Positions 17,449 to 25,701 of a stretch of DNA of 64,000 bases are shown here, one piece after another (position 1 is the stretch's first letter; the number at the start of each line of letters is the position of its first letter). The notes beneath the pieces were generated by a model. The model did not search any database, was not told where the DNA came from, and saw only the letters and a list, made by a program, of their open reading frames with translations. The stretch is from JANMZO01 sp963763135 (GTDB taxonomy: Bacteria > Actinomycetota > Acidimicrobiia > Acidimicrobiales > JANYDT01). Where the stretch lies: contig CAVXNJ010000006.1 of NCBI GenBank assembly GCA_963763135.1, forward strand, positions 1-64,000, in the 5' to 3' direction. A program made the translations under genes and the position numbers.

Positions 17449-17451
17449 GGG

Positions 17452-18189
17452 CTACCGCGGGTTCGGCGCAGTAGCGAGCGCTTCCTGCTGCAGGGCCACG
17501 ATCCGCCCGATTCCGGCTTCCGCCAGGTCGAGCATGGCATTTAGCTGGTCCCGGCCGAATGCCACGCCCTCGGCGGTTCCCTGCACTTCGGTGAACGTGC
17601 CCAATGACGTCATCACGACGTTCATGTCGACGTCGGCCGTCGAATCTTCCGAATAGTCGAGGTCGAGGCTCGGTACTCCCTTGACAATCCCGACGCTGAT
17701 CGCCGCGCACGCTGCCGTGAGCGGGATGGCCTTGATGGCGCCGCTTGCCACCAGTCGGCTGCATGCGTCGTGCAGGGCCACATACGCCCCGCAGATGCTC
17801 GCCGTCCGGGTTCCGCCGTCGGCCTGCAGTACATCGCAGTCGAGCACGATCTGACGCTCGCCGAGCGCCTTCATGTCTGTCACCCCTCGAAGCGACCGGC
17901 CGATAAGACGCTGGATCTCCTGGGTCCGCCCGGATTGCTTGCCTTTCGCCGCTTCACGGTCGTTGCGCTCCGGAGTGGCACCGGGAAGCATCGAGTATTC
18001 GGCCGTGACCCAACCCTTGCCCGAACCCTTCATCCACCCGGGCACGTCTTCGTCGATCGAAGCGGTGCAAAGCACACGGGTGCGCCCGAACGTGACGAGC
18101 ACCGAACCCGCCGCGAACTCCGTGTAGTCACGTTGAAAACTGACGGGGCGGAGGTCAGCCGGACCACGGCCGTAACTGCGAGAAGACAT
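17452..18189 (-). CDS. rph: Ribonuclease PH
   Basis: A 245-residue phosphorolytic 3'-5' exoribonuclease that trims tRNA 3' ends. Diagnostic segments are FGRTRVLCTASID, PGWMKGSGKGWVTAEYSMLP, RNDREAAKGKQSGRTQEIQR (phosphate- and RNA-binding arginines) and DCDVLQADGGTRTASICGAY (metal-binding Asp). Full family length. It leads a short operon with the lipoprotein and rdgB genes. Confidence 0.97.
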   Translation of the reverse strand: MSSRSYGRGPADLRPVSFQRDYTEFAAGSVLVTFGRTRVLCTASIDEDVPGWMKGSGKGWVTAEYSMLPGATPERNDREAAKGKQSGRTQEIQRLIGRSLRGVTDMKALGERQIVLDCDVLQADGGTRTASICGAYVALHDACSRLVASGAIKAIPLTAACAAISVGIVKGVPSLDLDYSEDSTADVDMNVVMTSLGTFTEVQGTAEGVAFGRDQLNAMLDLAEAGIGRIVALQQEALATAPNPR

Positions 18190-18303
18190 TTCCTGAGGTT
18201 AGTCCCTGCATCGACTCGGACCCGGGCACCCCAGCGGGACCTGTCGGGGCCACGGGTGGCGGCGAATGTGACTTCCCGGCAACAGATCTGCGAGGCTTCA
18301 CCC

Positions 18304-20079
18304 GTGACGACCAACACCCCGCTTCGAATTGCGAACTGCAGTGGCTTCTACGGCGATCGGATCGCTGCTGCCAAGGAAATGGTGGAAGGTGGACCGATCG
18401 ATGTGTTGACCGGCGACTGGCTCGCTGAGCTCACCATGTTGATCCTCGCGAAGACGCGGGCGGGTGGGCGTGGCGGTTTTGCGCGCACGTTCGTCACCCA
18501 GATGGAACAGGTGATGGGAACGTGCCTGGAGAAGGGCATCAAGGTGGTGTCCAACGCCGGTGGTCTCGATCCCGCCGGGTGCGCTGATGCCGTTCGTGAA
18601 GTCGCCGCGAAACTCGGCCTCAGCCCGAAGATCGCCTACGTCGCGGGCGACGACCTGCTCCCCCGCATCGGGGAGCTGCAGGCTGCCGGCCATCCGCTCA
18701 AGAATCTTGATACGGGTGAGGAGTACGGCAGTCGCGCTGCGGTCACTGCGAACGCGTACCTCGGCGGATGGGGCATCACCCATGCGTTGAACGAGGGCGC
18801 CGACATCGTGATCACGGGTCGGGTCACCGACGCGGCGGTAGTGGTCGGGCCATCGGCGTGGAAGTTCGGCTGGAAGCGAGACGACTGGGACGCGCTCGCC
18901 GGCGCGGTCGTTGCGGGTCACATCATTGAGTGCGGCTGTCAGGCCACCGGAGGCAACTACTCGTTCTTCCAGGAGATCCCGGGCCTCGAGCATCCCGGCT
19001 TCCCGATCGCGGAAATGAACGCCGACGGATCGTTCGTCATCACCAAGCACGCCAACACCGGCGGAGCGGTGACCGTTGGAACGGTCACCTCGCAATTGCT
19101 CTACGAGATTCAGGGCATCCGCTATATGAACCCTGATGTCGTTACGAAATTCGACACGATCAAAGTCACCCAGGAAGGCCCGGACCGCGTTCTCGTTTCG
19201 AACGTGAAGGGCGAACCGGCCCCGCCGACGACCAAGGTCTGCATCAACTACGAGGGCGGCTACCGCAACTCGATGACGTTCTGCCTGACCGGTCTCGACA
19301 TCGAGGAGAAGGCCGCGCTCGTGGAGCGGACGTTCTGGGCCCATCAGAAGGGCGGAAAGGAAGGGTTCGCGCAGGCCACGACCCGCCTCGTGCGATCCGA
19401 CAAAACCGACCCCGGCACGAACGAAGAAGCCGTGGCGCTGCTGTCGTTCATCGTCAAGGATCCCGATGAGCGCAAGGTCGGCCGGGCGTTCTCCAACGTC
19501 GGCACCGAGATGGCACTGTCGTCGTATCCGGGCATGTTCGGCACCGGCGGTCCCGGTGGCTCGTCGTCGTACGGCGTCTACTGGCCGACGCTGATTCCGA
19601 GCGATCTCTGCTGGAGCGAGGTCGTGATGGACGGCAAGACCACTGTCATCGAGAACACCCCGCCCGCCGTCGTCAGCGGCTCGCCGATGGCCACGACCGA
19701 CATCCCCAACCAGCCCGCACCGACGACCGGCACATGGGACGGAGCTCCGACCACCCGGGCGCCGATCGGTCGCCTCGTTGGTGCCCGTTCCGGCGACAAG
19801 GGCGGCAACGCCAACCTCGGTGTGTTCTGTCGTTCCGAGGAGGCCTTCACCTGGCTCGACGAGTTCCTTACCGCGGACCGCCTCCAGGATCTCCTGAAGG
19901 ACTTCGCCGACCGCCCGATCCGCCGCTACCGCCTGCCCAACATCTCGTCACTCAACTTCGTGATCGAAGGACTGCTCGAAGAAGGCGTCGCTGCATCCAC
20001 GCGCATGGACGGTCAGGCCAAGGGTCTTGGCGAGTACTTCCGCTCGCGCTACGTCGACATCCCCACTTCGCTGCTCTAG
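18304..20079 (+). CDS. DUF1446 / AtuA-family protein
   Basis: A 591-residue protein. The first ~440 residues are the DUF1446 (acyclic terpene utilization AtuA-like) domain, recognised from ANCSGFYGDR, LTGDWLAELTM, a middle ADIVITGRVTDAAVVVGP block and SSYGVYWPT. The last ~110 residues form the small AtuA C-terminal ferredoxin-like domain (VGARSGDKGGNANLGVF). In Pseudomonas the atu cluster degrades citronellol-type terpenes, but the exact reaction of AtuA is not known to me, and the usual acyl-CoA carboxylase partners are not next to it here. GTG at 18304 is chosen because homology starts immediately; the frame is open to 17770 inside the antisense rph region. Confidence 0.85.
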   Translation: MTTNTPLRIANCSGFYGDRIAAAKEMVEGGPIDVLTGDWLAELTMLILAKTRAGGRGGFARTFVTQMEQVMGTCLEKGIKVVSNAGGLDPAGCADAVREVAAKLGLSPKIAYVAGDDLLPRIGELQAAGHPLKNLDTGEEYGSRAAVTANAYLGGWGITHALNEGADIVITGRVTDAAVVVGPSAWKFGWKRDDWDALAGAVVAGHIIECGCQATGGNYSFFQEIPGLEHPGFPIAEMNADGSFVITKHANTGGAVTVGTVTSQLLYEIQGIRYMNPDVVTKFDTIKVTQEGPDRVLVSNVKGEPAPPTTKVCINYEGGYRNSMTFCLTGLDIEEKAALVERTFWAHQKGGKEGFAQATTRLVRSDKTDPGTNEEAVALLSFIVKDPDERKVGRAFSNVGTEMALSSYPGMFGTGGPGGSSSYGVYWPTLIPSDLCWSEVVMDGKTTVIENTPPAVVSGSPMATTDIPNQPAPTTGTWDGAPTTRAPIGRLVGARSGDKGGNANLGVFCRSEEAFTWLDEFLTADRLQDLLKDFADRPIRRYRLPNISSLNFVIEGLLEEGVAASTRMDGQAKGLGEYFRSRYVDIPTSLL

Positions 20080-20091
20080 CGAGGTACGTAT

Positions 20092-20130
20092 GTGTGCGCT
20101 TTCTTAGACGGGGGCTAAGCCGAAGCACAC
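20092..20130. terminator. Interrupted hairpin between convergent genes
   Basis: GTGTG...CTT...CTTAG pairs with CTAAG...AAG...CACAC around the loop ACGGGGG. It sits 12 bases after the DUF1446 stop and serves as a likely two-way terminator with the CYTH gene. Confidence 0.6.
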
Positions 20131-20153
20131 AATCACGACGTGACCCGACCGCC

Positions 20154-20678
20154 TCAGGATCTCACGTTCATAAGCACGCGTATCGTATCGTCGTCAGCGA
20201 ACGCCAGCGCGCCGCCGGAGTAGCGGTCGTCGTGGGTTACGTCATGCTGGGCGAAGGAGGGAAGCGCAAGCAACGGCGCCCCGTCGCCTAGTTCAGTTTC
20301 CCCGAGCACCAATCCGTGATGACGGCCGTGAAACTCGTCGATGGCAAAGATATGCGTACCTATCGATAGTGTCCGACGGGTCTTGCGGAGCTCAGCGAAG
20401 GGGAGCCTGGAGAGCAGTTCGTATTCGGCGACCGAGAGATACATGTTCGTGAGCCGTACGATCTCGGGATCGTCGGCGTTGTCACGCACCTTCTGAGCCA
20501 ACTTGAGCGTTACGCCGTCCCCTGCCACCACTCGACGCAGGCGCATTCGTGTGCCGACGATGTACCGGTCGATGATCTCGGCCAGGGGTTCAGCACCGGC
20601 TGGAACGGTCGGCAGCAACCAACGCTGCTCTCTTTCTATGTGCGCATAGCGTCCGTGTCCGGGCCGGCGATCGGTCAC
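20154..20678 (-). CDS. CYTH-domain (triphosphate tunnel) protein
   Basis: A 174-residue single-domain CYTH protein. The N-terminal signature is IEREQRWLL (an ExExR form of the usual ExExK), followed by TRMRLRRV, LKLAQKV, NMYLS, RKTRRTL, FAIDEFHG and VTHDDRYSGGALA, which together line the eight-strand tunnel that binds triphosphates and metal. Relatives act on thiamine triphosphate, inorganic triphosphate or ATP; the substrate here is unknown. Its start overlaps the stop of the DUF1272-ABM gene by four bases (ATGA), so the two proteins are co-translated and may act together. The Lys-to-Arg change in the first motif is worth noting. Confidence 0.85.
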   Translation of the reverse strand: MTDRRPGHGRYAHIEREQRWLLPTVPAGAEPLAEIIDRYIVGTRMRLRRVVAGDGVTLKLAQKVRDNADDPEIVRLTNMYLSVAEYELLSRLPFAELRKTRRTLSIGTHIFAIDEFHGRHHGLVLGETELGDGAPLLALPSFAQHDVTHDDRYSGGALAFADDDTIRVLMNVRS

Positions 20679-21271
20679 GGGTTCTCACGCACAAACGTGG
20701 CGCTGCGGTCGACCCTGGCGACATCGGAGCGATAGCTGCGGTACCAGTCCGAGCGCCCCCGGCCCTGAGCTGCGGCGTGCGCTCCGAGCCGCCGCCACGA
20801 CACCATCGCCGCAATCGACGACCAACGGGATACGGTGATGCCGACGCCGTCGGAACCACGCACCGAATCGATACCGACGTACCCGGGCTGCCGGCTCGCA
20901 AGAACGTCCATTCGCTCAGCCATCTCGGCGTAGCCGTCGTCGTCGGGCATTCGCTCGTTGGAGAACGACACCACCCAGGTCTGCGAGGGAAGATCGTTCG
21001 CTCCAAGCCGAGCGAACACGCTCGCCTGGTGCGCCGCAACGTCGTGGGTCTTGCGAACGACCTCGGAACTTGCCGGAGACTTGGCCAGCTTTTCCGCCGG
21101 GCGGCGCGGTCTCGCCACCAGCTCACCGCCACAGTTCGGACAGATGCCGAGCAGTTCCCACGTTGCGCAATCGACGCAGAACGTGCACTCGAAACTGCAG
21201 ATCCGGGCTTCGTCGGACTCGGGCGGAAGGTCTCTTCCGCAGTGTTCACAACCGGGGCGGAGGGCAAGCAT
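20675..21271 (-). CDS. DUF1272 zinc-ribbon fused to an ABM-like monooxygenase domain
   Basis: A 198-residue protein with two parts. Residues 1-60 match DUF1272: CEHCGRDLPP, ICSFECTFCVDC and CPNCGGEL give eight cysteines in pairs, enough for two zinc sites. After a short linker, residues ~95-190 look like a ferredoxin-like antibiotic-biosynthesis-monooxygenase (ABM) or EthD-like domain (WVVSFSN, MDVLASRQPGYVGIDSVRG, ISRW-like VSRWSSIAAMVSWRR, and HAAAQGRGRSDWY near the end, the typical helix of the family). DUF1272 usually occurs alone, so the fusion is unusual. It precedes and overlaps the CYTH gene by four bases. Confidence 0.78.
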   Translation of the reverse strand: MLALRPGCEHCGRDLPPESDEARICSFECTFCVDCATWELLGICPNCGGELVARPRRPAEKLAKSPASSEVVRKTHDVAAHQASVFARLGANDLPSQTWVVSFSNERMPDDDGYAEMAERMDVLASRQPGYVGIDSVRGSDGVGITVSRWSSIAAMVSWRRLGAHAAAQGRGRSDWYRSYRSDVARVDRSATFVRENP

Positions 21272-21420
21272 CTCCGCACCTTAGCGACCGGGGCCTGAAG
21301 CGGAACTGACATTTCAACGAACACGAGAACGCGAACGTGTCGCGACGCGTGATTCCCGTTGATGCTGAAAACGACACCTGCCAAGATGTCGCTCTCTTCC
21401 CATCGTTCAAGGAGAAAACC

Positions 21421-21975
21421 ATGGATCCAATCTCAGCTTTTGCCGCCGCCTGTGATGAGGCGACCGCCGTGCTCGCCAAGGTTGCGCCCGACCAGTGGAG
21501 CATTCAATCGCCGTGCGCCGAATGGGACGTACGCGGCGTCGCCAACCACATGACCGGAGGCGCGTTGATGGTCGCTGCCGGTGTTACCGGCTCCGAGTTC
21601 GAACACGTGGAGGACTACGTCGGAAGCGACCCGGCAGCGTCGTTCAAGGCGGCCGCTGAGGCTGCTGTTTCCGCGTTTCGAGCCGACCCGAGCGTCCTCG
21701 GTCGCCCGGTGAAGATGCCATTCGGTGAAATGCCCGGCGCCGCTATCGCCGGGCTATTTGCGAACGACGAACTGACCCACGCGTGGGACGTCGCCAAGGC
21801 GACGGGCCAAAGCACGGACCTCAACCCGATGCTCGCCGAAGGTTGCCTGGCCAGCGCGAAGGCGATGGTCACGGCGGATTTTCGGAAGCCCGGATTCTTC
21901 GACGCCGAGGTAGCCGCCCCGGAAGGAGCCAGCGCGGCCGACCGTCTGGCCGCCTTCCTGGGCCGTCAGGTGTAA
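21421..21975 (+). CDS. DinB-like TIGR03086-type (mycothiol/metal-dependent) protein
   Basis: A 184-residue four-helix DinB-type protein of the actinobacterial maleylpyruvate-isomerase-like group. The N-terminal block PDQWSIQSPCAEWDVRGVANHM carries the conserved Trp-Asp-Val and His of the first metal helix; the second site is NDELTHAWDVAKATG near residue 119. Related enzymes use mycothiol for thiol transfer or isomerisation; many have no known substrate. CAAGGAG lies six bases before the ATG. It stands alone. Confidence 0.85.
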   Translation: MDPISAFAAACDEATAVLAKVAPDQWSIQSPCAEWDVRGVANHMTGGALMVAAGVTGSEFEHVEDYVGSDPAASFKAAAEAAVSAFRADPSVLGRPVKMPFGEMPGAAIAGLFANDELTHAWDVAKATGQSTDLNPMLAEGCLASAKAMVTADFRKPGFFDAEVAAPEGASAADRLAAFLGRQV

Positions 21976-22036
21976 GCGGCTCCACCGTCCTTATGCGGTG
22001 ATCCCAGTGCGGCACGCCGTGGGGGCGTGCTGCACT

Positions 22037-22082
22037 GTCTCGACACCACCAGAAACCCGAACCCTCGAAGTGCCGGTGGACC
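22037..22082. repeat. Copy A of a dispersed intergenic element
   Basis: The segment containing GACACCACCAGAAACCCGAA and then TCGAAGTGCCGGT aligns, with a three-base gap, to a segment at 27097-27135 over about 40 bases (roughly three quarters identical by eye). Both copies are in intergenic DNA upstream of gene clusters. Confidence 0.45.
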
Positions 22083-22145
22083 GGCTCGCAGCTTGAGCTT
22101 CCCGGTCGCACCCTTAGTGGAAGCGACCGAGGAAAGAGGAATGCC

Positions 22146-23054
22146 GTGGGGGGTGAGGAGTCGAGACCGGAACGTCGAGCAATGACTGGGACGGCCGGTA
22201 TCTCGGCGACTGAAGCTGTTCGCAGGTACTCGGAAGCGACCGGTCAGTCGCATCGATTGTTGGGTCGTCTCGCCGGAGGTGAGACCGGTGCCGTCGAGAT
22301 CGAAGAAGGCGACGGCACGAGGCTCGTGCTCAAGTGGGAGCCGAATCCGAGCGGAGCGGCCAAGCGCGTCACCGGGCTCGAGGTCAGCGAGCGGCTCCGC
22401 TGCGACGCGGGTTGGCCGGTTCCGATCCAACGCAGCGTTACCCACGACGGAGTGCTCTTCGTCGCCCAACAGTTCATGCCGGGAACGACCGTCACCGAGT
22501 TCACTCATGCCGTGGTCGACGATCTCCTCGCGCTTCACGAGCGTCGGCTCGACCTCGCCGTTCCCTCGACCGACCACCGATGGGCCGAGGAGATTCTCGT
22601 TGCGCTCTCCACCGGTGGAGACGGGTACTGCTTGCACGAGCCGTTGCGCAGTCATGACCAGCGGACCCGCAGGATCGTAGAACGCATCGAGGTGATCGGC
22701 GCCTCGACTCCCCTTGAAGCATTCTCCGTAACGACACTCGTTCACGCTGACCTTCACGCCGGCAACCTCCTGCAAGTGGGCGGTCGATTGTCGGCGATCG
22801 TCGACCTCGACTTCGCCGCCGTCGGTGACGCCGCTTTTGACCTCGTGTGTCTGGCGGTCTCGAGTCTCACGACAGCAACGGCGGGCGGAGTTCGTCGGCG
22901 ACTTTTCGCCGCCGGTGTCGACTGCCTCGACGAGGCGCGCCGCACTGCCTATTGCGCAAACGTGCTCCTGCGTGGCCTCGACTGGGCAATACGCAAGAAC
23001 AGGATCGACGATGTCGAATTCTGGATTCGTCAGTCGGGCCGGTTGATCGGATGA
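22146..23054 (+). CDS. Aminoglycoside-phosphotransferase-like kinase (APH family)
   Basis: A 302-residue small-molecule kinase of the protein-kinase-like APH fold. The N-lobe lysine lies in TRLVLKWEPN near residue 60. The catalytic loop is LVHADLHAGNLLQ near residue 201 and the metal-binding Asp is in AIVDLDFAAVGD near residue 220. The substrate could be an antibiotic, choline or a sugar; it cannot be told. GTG at 22146 has GAAAGAGGA upstream; an ATG at 22182 is possible. The stop overlaps the start of the following histidine kinase by four bases, so the kinase and the two-component system are likely one transcript. Confidence 0.85.
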   Translation: MGGEESRPERRAMTGTAGISATEAVRRYSEATGQSHRLLGRLAGGETGAVEIEEGDGTRLVLKWEPNPSGAAKRVTGLEVSERLRCDAGWPVPIQRSVTHDGVLFVAQQFMPGTTVTEFTHAVVDDLLALHERRLDLAVPSTDHRWAEEILVALSTGGDGYCLHEPLRSHDQRTRRIVERIEVIGASTPLEAFSVTTLVHADLHAGNLLQVGGRLSAIVDLDFAAVGDAAFDLVCLAVSSLTTATAGGVRRRLFAAGVDCLDEARRTAYCANVLLRGLDWAIRKNRIDDVEFWIRQSGRLIG

Positions 23055-24952
23055 GCCGAGCGAGCCCGGGCGGATCGGTTCCACGGGGGATAAAGTCGCA
23101 GCACAAGGAGCCCGTCGCCGGGCCACGCGTGGTGGACGTCGACGACCGAATGTCCGCCGTCGAACGTACACACGGTCGGAGGAGATCGACACTCGTGACA
23201 GCTGCGTCGACGCGACGGGGAATTGAGCGCCAGCCCGAGCTCACCCCCACCGCGACAGCGCTGATCCTTGGCTTGGCGAGCGCGGCAACGGTCGTCATCG
23301 TCTTCCTCGCACACGCGAACGACGAGTTGTCCGAGCCGGTCGTTCGCGCCGGATTGACCATTTGGGTATTCGTGCCCTACATCGGCGCCGGGATACTTGC
23401 GTGGCGGCGACGACCGGAGAGCCGGCTCGGCCCGTTGATGTTGGCAGCCGGCTTCGCGACGTTCCTGACGTCACTCGCATCGTCGAATGTGCCCGTGCTC
23501 TCCACCGTCGGGTTGGCCGTCGACTTCCTTCCGCCGGTGTTGTTTATGCACGTGTTTCTCGCCTTCCCTGCCGGTCGCCCCGCGGCCAAGCTCGAACGAC
23601 GACTGGTGATGGTGGCCTACGCAGCGTCGGTCGGGTTTTCGCTGGTGCGGATGCTGCTGGGCGCGTTCGGGCAGGCGAATCTGTTGTCGGTCGTCGACAA
23701 ACCAGTGGCTCCCGCCGGTCTCGAGCGCGCCCAGCTCATCGCCATCAGCACGATCTCCGTTGCTGCCATCGCGAGTTGGGCGATCCGCGGACGCGGTCGT
23801 GTCCGGCCGCTCCGAAGGTCCCGTGCTGTGCTCGTCGATTCATTCGTCGTGGCGTTGGCGATGATCGCTGCGCTCTTCCTCACCGCGGCGTTCAACGGGC
23901 CTGGCTTCGAAGCCTTGCGACGAGCGACGCATCTGGTGATCGGCATCGCCCCTGTGGCCTTCCTCATCGAACTGGGACAGGCGAGATTGGCGCGTGCCAA
24001 CGTGGGTGAACTCCTGGTCGAGCTCGGCGAGGACCCGCAACCCGCCGATCTGCGTGACGCGCTCTCACGGGCGTTGCGCGATCCGACGCTGACGTTGGCG
24101 TATTGGTTGCCGCACTTCAACAGTTGGGCCGACACGGACGGTCATCCAGTCGAGCTGCCCGATGACGGTGTGCGGGCGACGACCCTCATCGACCGGCGAG
24201 GTTTGCCTCTCGCCGCGTTGGTGCACAGCCCGGCATTGCGCGAGGAACCGGAACTTGTTTCTGCGGTCGCCGCCGCAGCGGGTATTGCCTTGGAGAACGG
24301 ACGATTGCAAGCGGAGCTTCGTGCCCAGGTCGACGAGTTGGCGGGCTCCCGGGCTCGTGTCATCGACGCCGAGCAGAAGGAGCGCCAACGTCTCGAACGC
24401 AACCTTCACGATGGCGCGCAACAACGGCTCGTGTCGCTCTCCCTCGAACTTGGCCTCCTCGAAGAGCAGCTCGCGGAAGACTCGACGGCTCGCGCCCGGC
24501 TCGACGGAGCGCGTCGCATGATCGCACTTTCGTTGGCGGAACTGCGCGACGTCGCTCGAGGGATTCATCCTGCTGTGGTGAGTGCTCACGGTCTGGCCGT
24601 CGCCTTGGAGGAACTCGCCGCGAACGCGCCAGTCCCGGTCCGCCTCGACGTCGCCCTCGCTGGCCGGGTGGCCGAACCGCTCGAGGTTGCGGCGTACTAC
24701 GTGGTCTGCGAGAGTTTGGCGAACGTCGCGAAACACGCATCGGCTACCTCGGCCGAGGTGACGGTTGATCACGTCGCGAGCTACCTGGTCGTCGAGATCA
24801 GCGATGACGGTGTCGGCGGGGCTGACAGCGAGCGGGGCAGCGGACTCCGAGGCCTCGCCGATCGCGTCGAAGCCTTGGGCGGTCGACTACAGGTGTGGAG
24901 TCCAGCCGGTGGCGGCACGAGAGTACGAGGAGAGTTTCCATGCGAGCGGTGA
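23051..24952 (+). CDS. Two-component sensor histidine kinase (NarL/DesK-type, HisKA_3)
   Basis: A membrane sensor of 633 residues. About residues 70-290 contain six to eight hydrophobic segments forming a large membrane sensor domain. A degenerate GAF-like region follows (AYWLPHFNSWADTDGHPVEL; LVSAVAAAAGIALENGRLQ). Then come the HisKA_3 dimerisation helix with the phospho-acceptor His453 in LERNLHDGAQQRLVSL, and the ATPase domain (N box ESLANVAKHAS, G boxes EISDDGVGGA and GSGLRGLADRVEALGG). ATG at 23051 overlaps the upstream kinase stop; since the first ~60 residues are not conserved-looking, a later start (ATG 23150) is possible. The signal is unknown. Confidence 0.9.
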   Translation: MSRASPGGSVPRGIKSQHKEPVAGPRVVDVDDRMSAVERTHGRRRSTLVTAASTRRGIERQPELTPTATALILGLASAATVVIVFLAHANDELSEPVVRAGLTIWVFVPYIGAGILAWRRRPESRLGPLMLAAGFATFLTSLASSNVPVLSTVGLAVDFLPPVLFMHVFLAFPAGRPAAKLERRLVMVAYAASVGFSLVRMLLGAFGQANLLSVVDKPVAPAGLERAQLIAISTISVAAIASWAIRGRGRVRPLRRSRAVLVDSFVVALAMIAALFLTAAFNGPGFEALRRATHLVIGIAPVAFLIELGQARLARANVGELLVELGEDPQPADLRDALSRALRDPTLTLAYWLPHFNSWADTDGHPVELPDDGVRATTLIDRRGLPLAALVHSPALREEPELVSAVAAAAGIALENGRLQAELRAQVDELAGSRARVIDAEQKERQRLERNLHDGAQQRLVSLSLELGLLEEQLAEDSTARARLDGARRMIALSLAELRDVARGIHPAVVSAHGLAVALEELAANAPVPVRLDVALAGRVAEPLEVAAYYVVCESLANVAKHASATSAEVTVDHVASYLVVEISDDGVGGADSERGSGLRGLADRVEALGGRLQVWSPAGGGTRVRGEFPCER

Positions 24953-25584
24953 TTGCCGAGGACAGCGTGCTGCTTCGAGAAGGACTGACGCGTCTGCTCG
25001 TCGAGCGAGGTGTCGAGGTGGTAGGAACTTGCGACAACGCCGATGACCTCATGGCAATCATCCGCGGTCAGGCTCCTGACGTCGCGATCGTCGACATCCG
25101 CCTTCCGCCGACGCACAGCGATGAAGGTCTCCAGGCGGCGCTCAAGATCCGTGCCCGCCATCCGTCGGTCGGCGTGCTGGTGCTCTCGCAGTACGTGGAA
25201 TTGGGCCTGGCCTTACAGCTTCTCTCCGGCTCGGCTGAGGGGATCGGCTATCTGCTGAAGGACCGGATAAGTGACGTCCGAGACTTCGTCGCCTCAGTCC
25301 AGCGAGTGGCCGAAGGTGGATCTGCGCTTGACCCGGTAATCGTCTCCCGGCTCTTGGCCCGTCGACGTCTCGACAATCCCATCAACGACCTCACACCGCG
25401 AGAGCGTGAGGTTCTTGAGTTGATGGCAACCGGCACCTCGAATCAAGGTATCGCCGACCTGATGGTGATCTCGCTGCGCGCGGTTGAGAAGTACGTCTCG
25501 TCGATCTTCACCAAGCTCGGCCTGCCCTCGAGCGGCAGCGAGTCGCGTCGGGTGCTTGCCGTGCTGCTCTTCCTACGGAACTGA
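24940..25584 (+). CDS. LuxR/NarL-family response regulator
   Basis: A 214-residue regulator. The receiver domain has the acidic pair near residue 8, the phospho-acceptor Asp52 in VAIVDIRLPP and the Lys in YLLKDRI near residue 108. The C-terminal LuxR helix-turn-helix is LTPREREVLELMATGTSNQG followed by AVEKYVSSIFTKLGL. It overlaps the sensor kinase by 13 bases, with GAGGAGA before the ATG, and is its cognate partner. Targets are not known; the exporter and hydrolase genes immediately downstream are candidates by position only. Confidence 0.95.
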   Translation: MRAVIAEDSVLLREGLTRLLVERGVEVVGTCDNADDLMAIIRGQAPDVAIVDIRLPPTHSDEGLQAALKIRARHPSVGVLVLSQYVELGLALQLLSGSAEGIGYLLKDRISDVRDFVASVQRVAEGGSALDPVIVSRLLARRRLDNPINDLTPREREVLELMATGTSNQGIADLMVISLRAVEKYVSSIFTKLGLPSSGSESRRVLAVLLFLRN

Positions 25585-25598
25585 CCAGGTCGGACGGG

Positions 25599-25642
25599 GC
25601 GCGCTGAGGATGCAGCGAGCTGAGAACGGTGCGCGCTGAGGA
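25599..25642. repeat. Pair of 12-bp direct repeats
   Basis: GCGCGCTGAGGA occurs at 25599-25610 and again at 25631-25642 in the gap between convergent genes. Function is not apparent. Confidence 0.6.
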
Positions 25643-25701
25643 CTGTGCACGCGCCGGGAGGTCGAAGAGGGCGCTCGATGTCGATTTCGTTTCGCCGGGG
25701 T

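Noticed and set aside
18304..20079. A terpene-utilisation (atu) cluster around the DUF1446 gene
   Set aside because: None of the usual acyl-CoA carboxylase, dehydrogenase or hydratase partners flank it, so only the single-gene family call is kept.
21966..23192. 408-codon open frame on the minus strand opposite the APH-kinase and sensor-kinase genes
   Set aside because: It is antisense to two genes with clear motifs and has a composition typical of high-GC shadow frames (Arg/Pro/Gly-rich, no family pattern).
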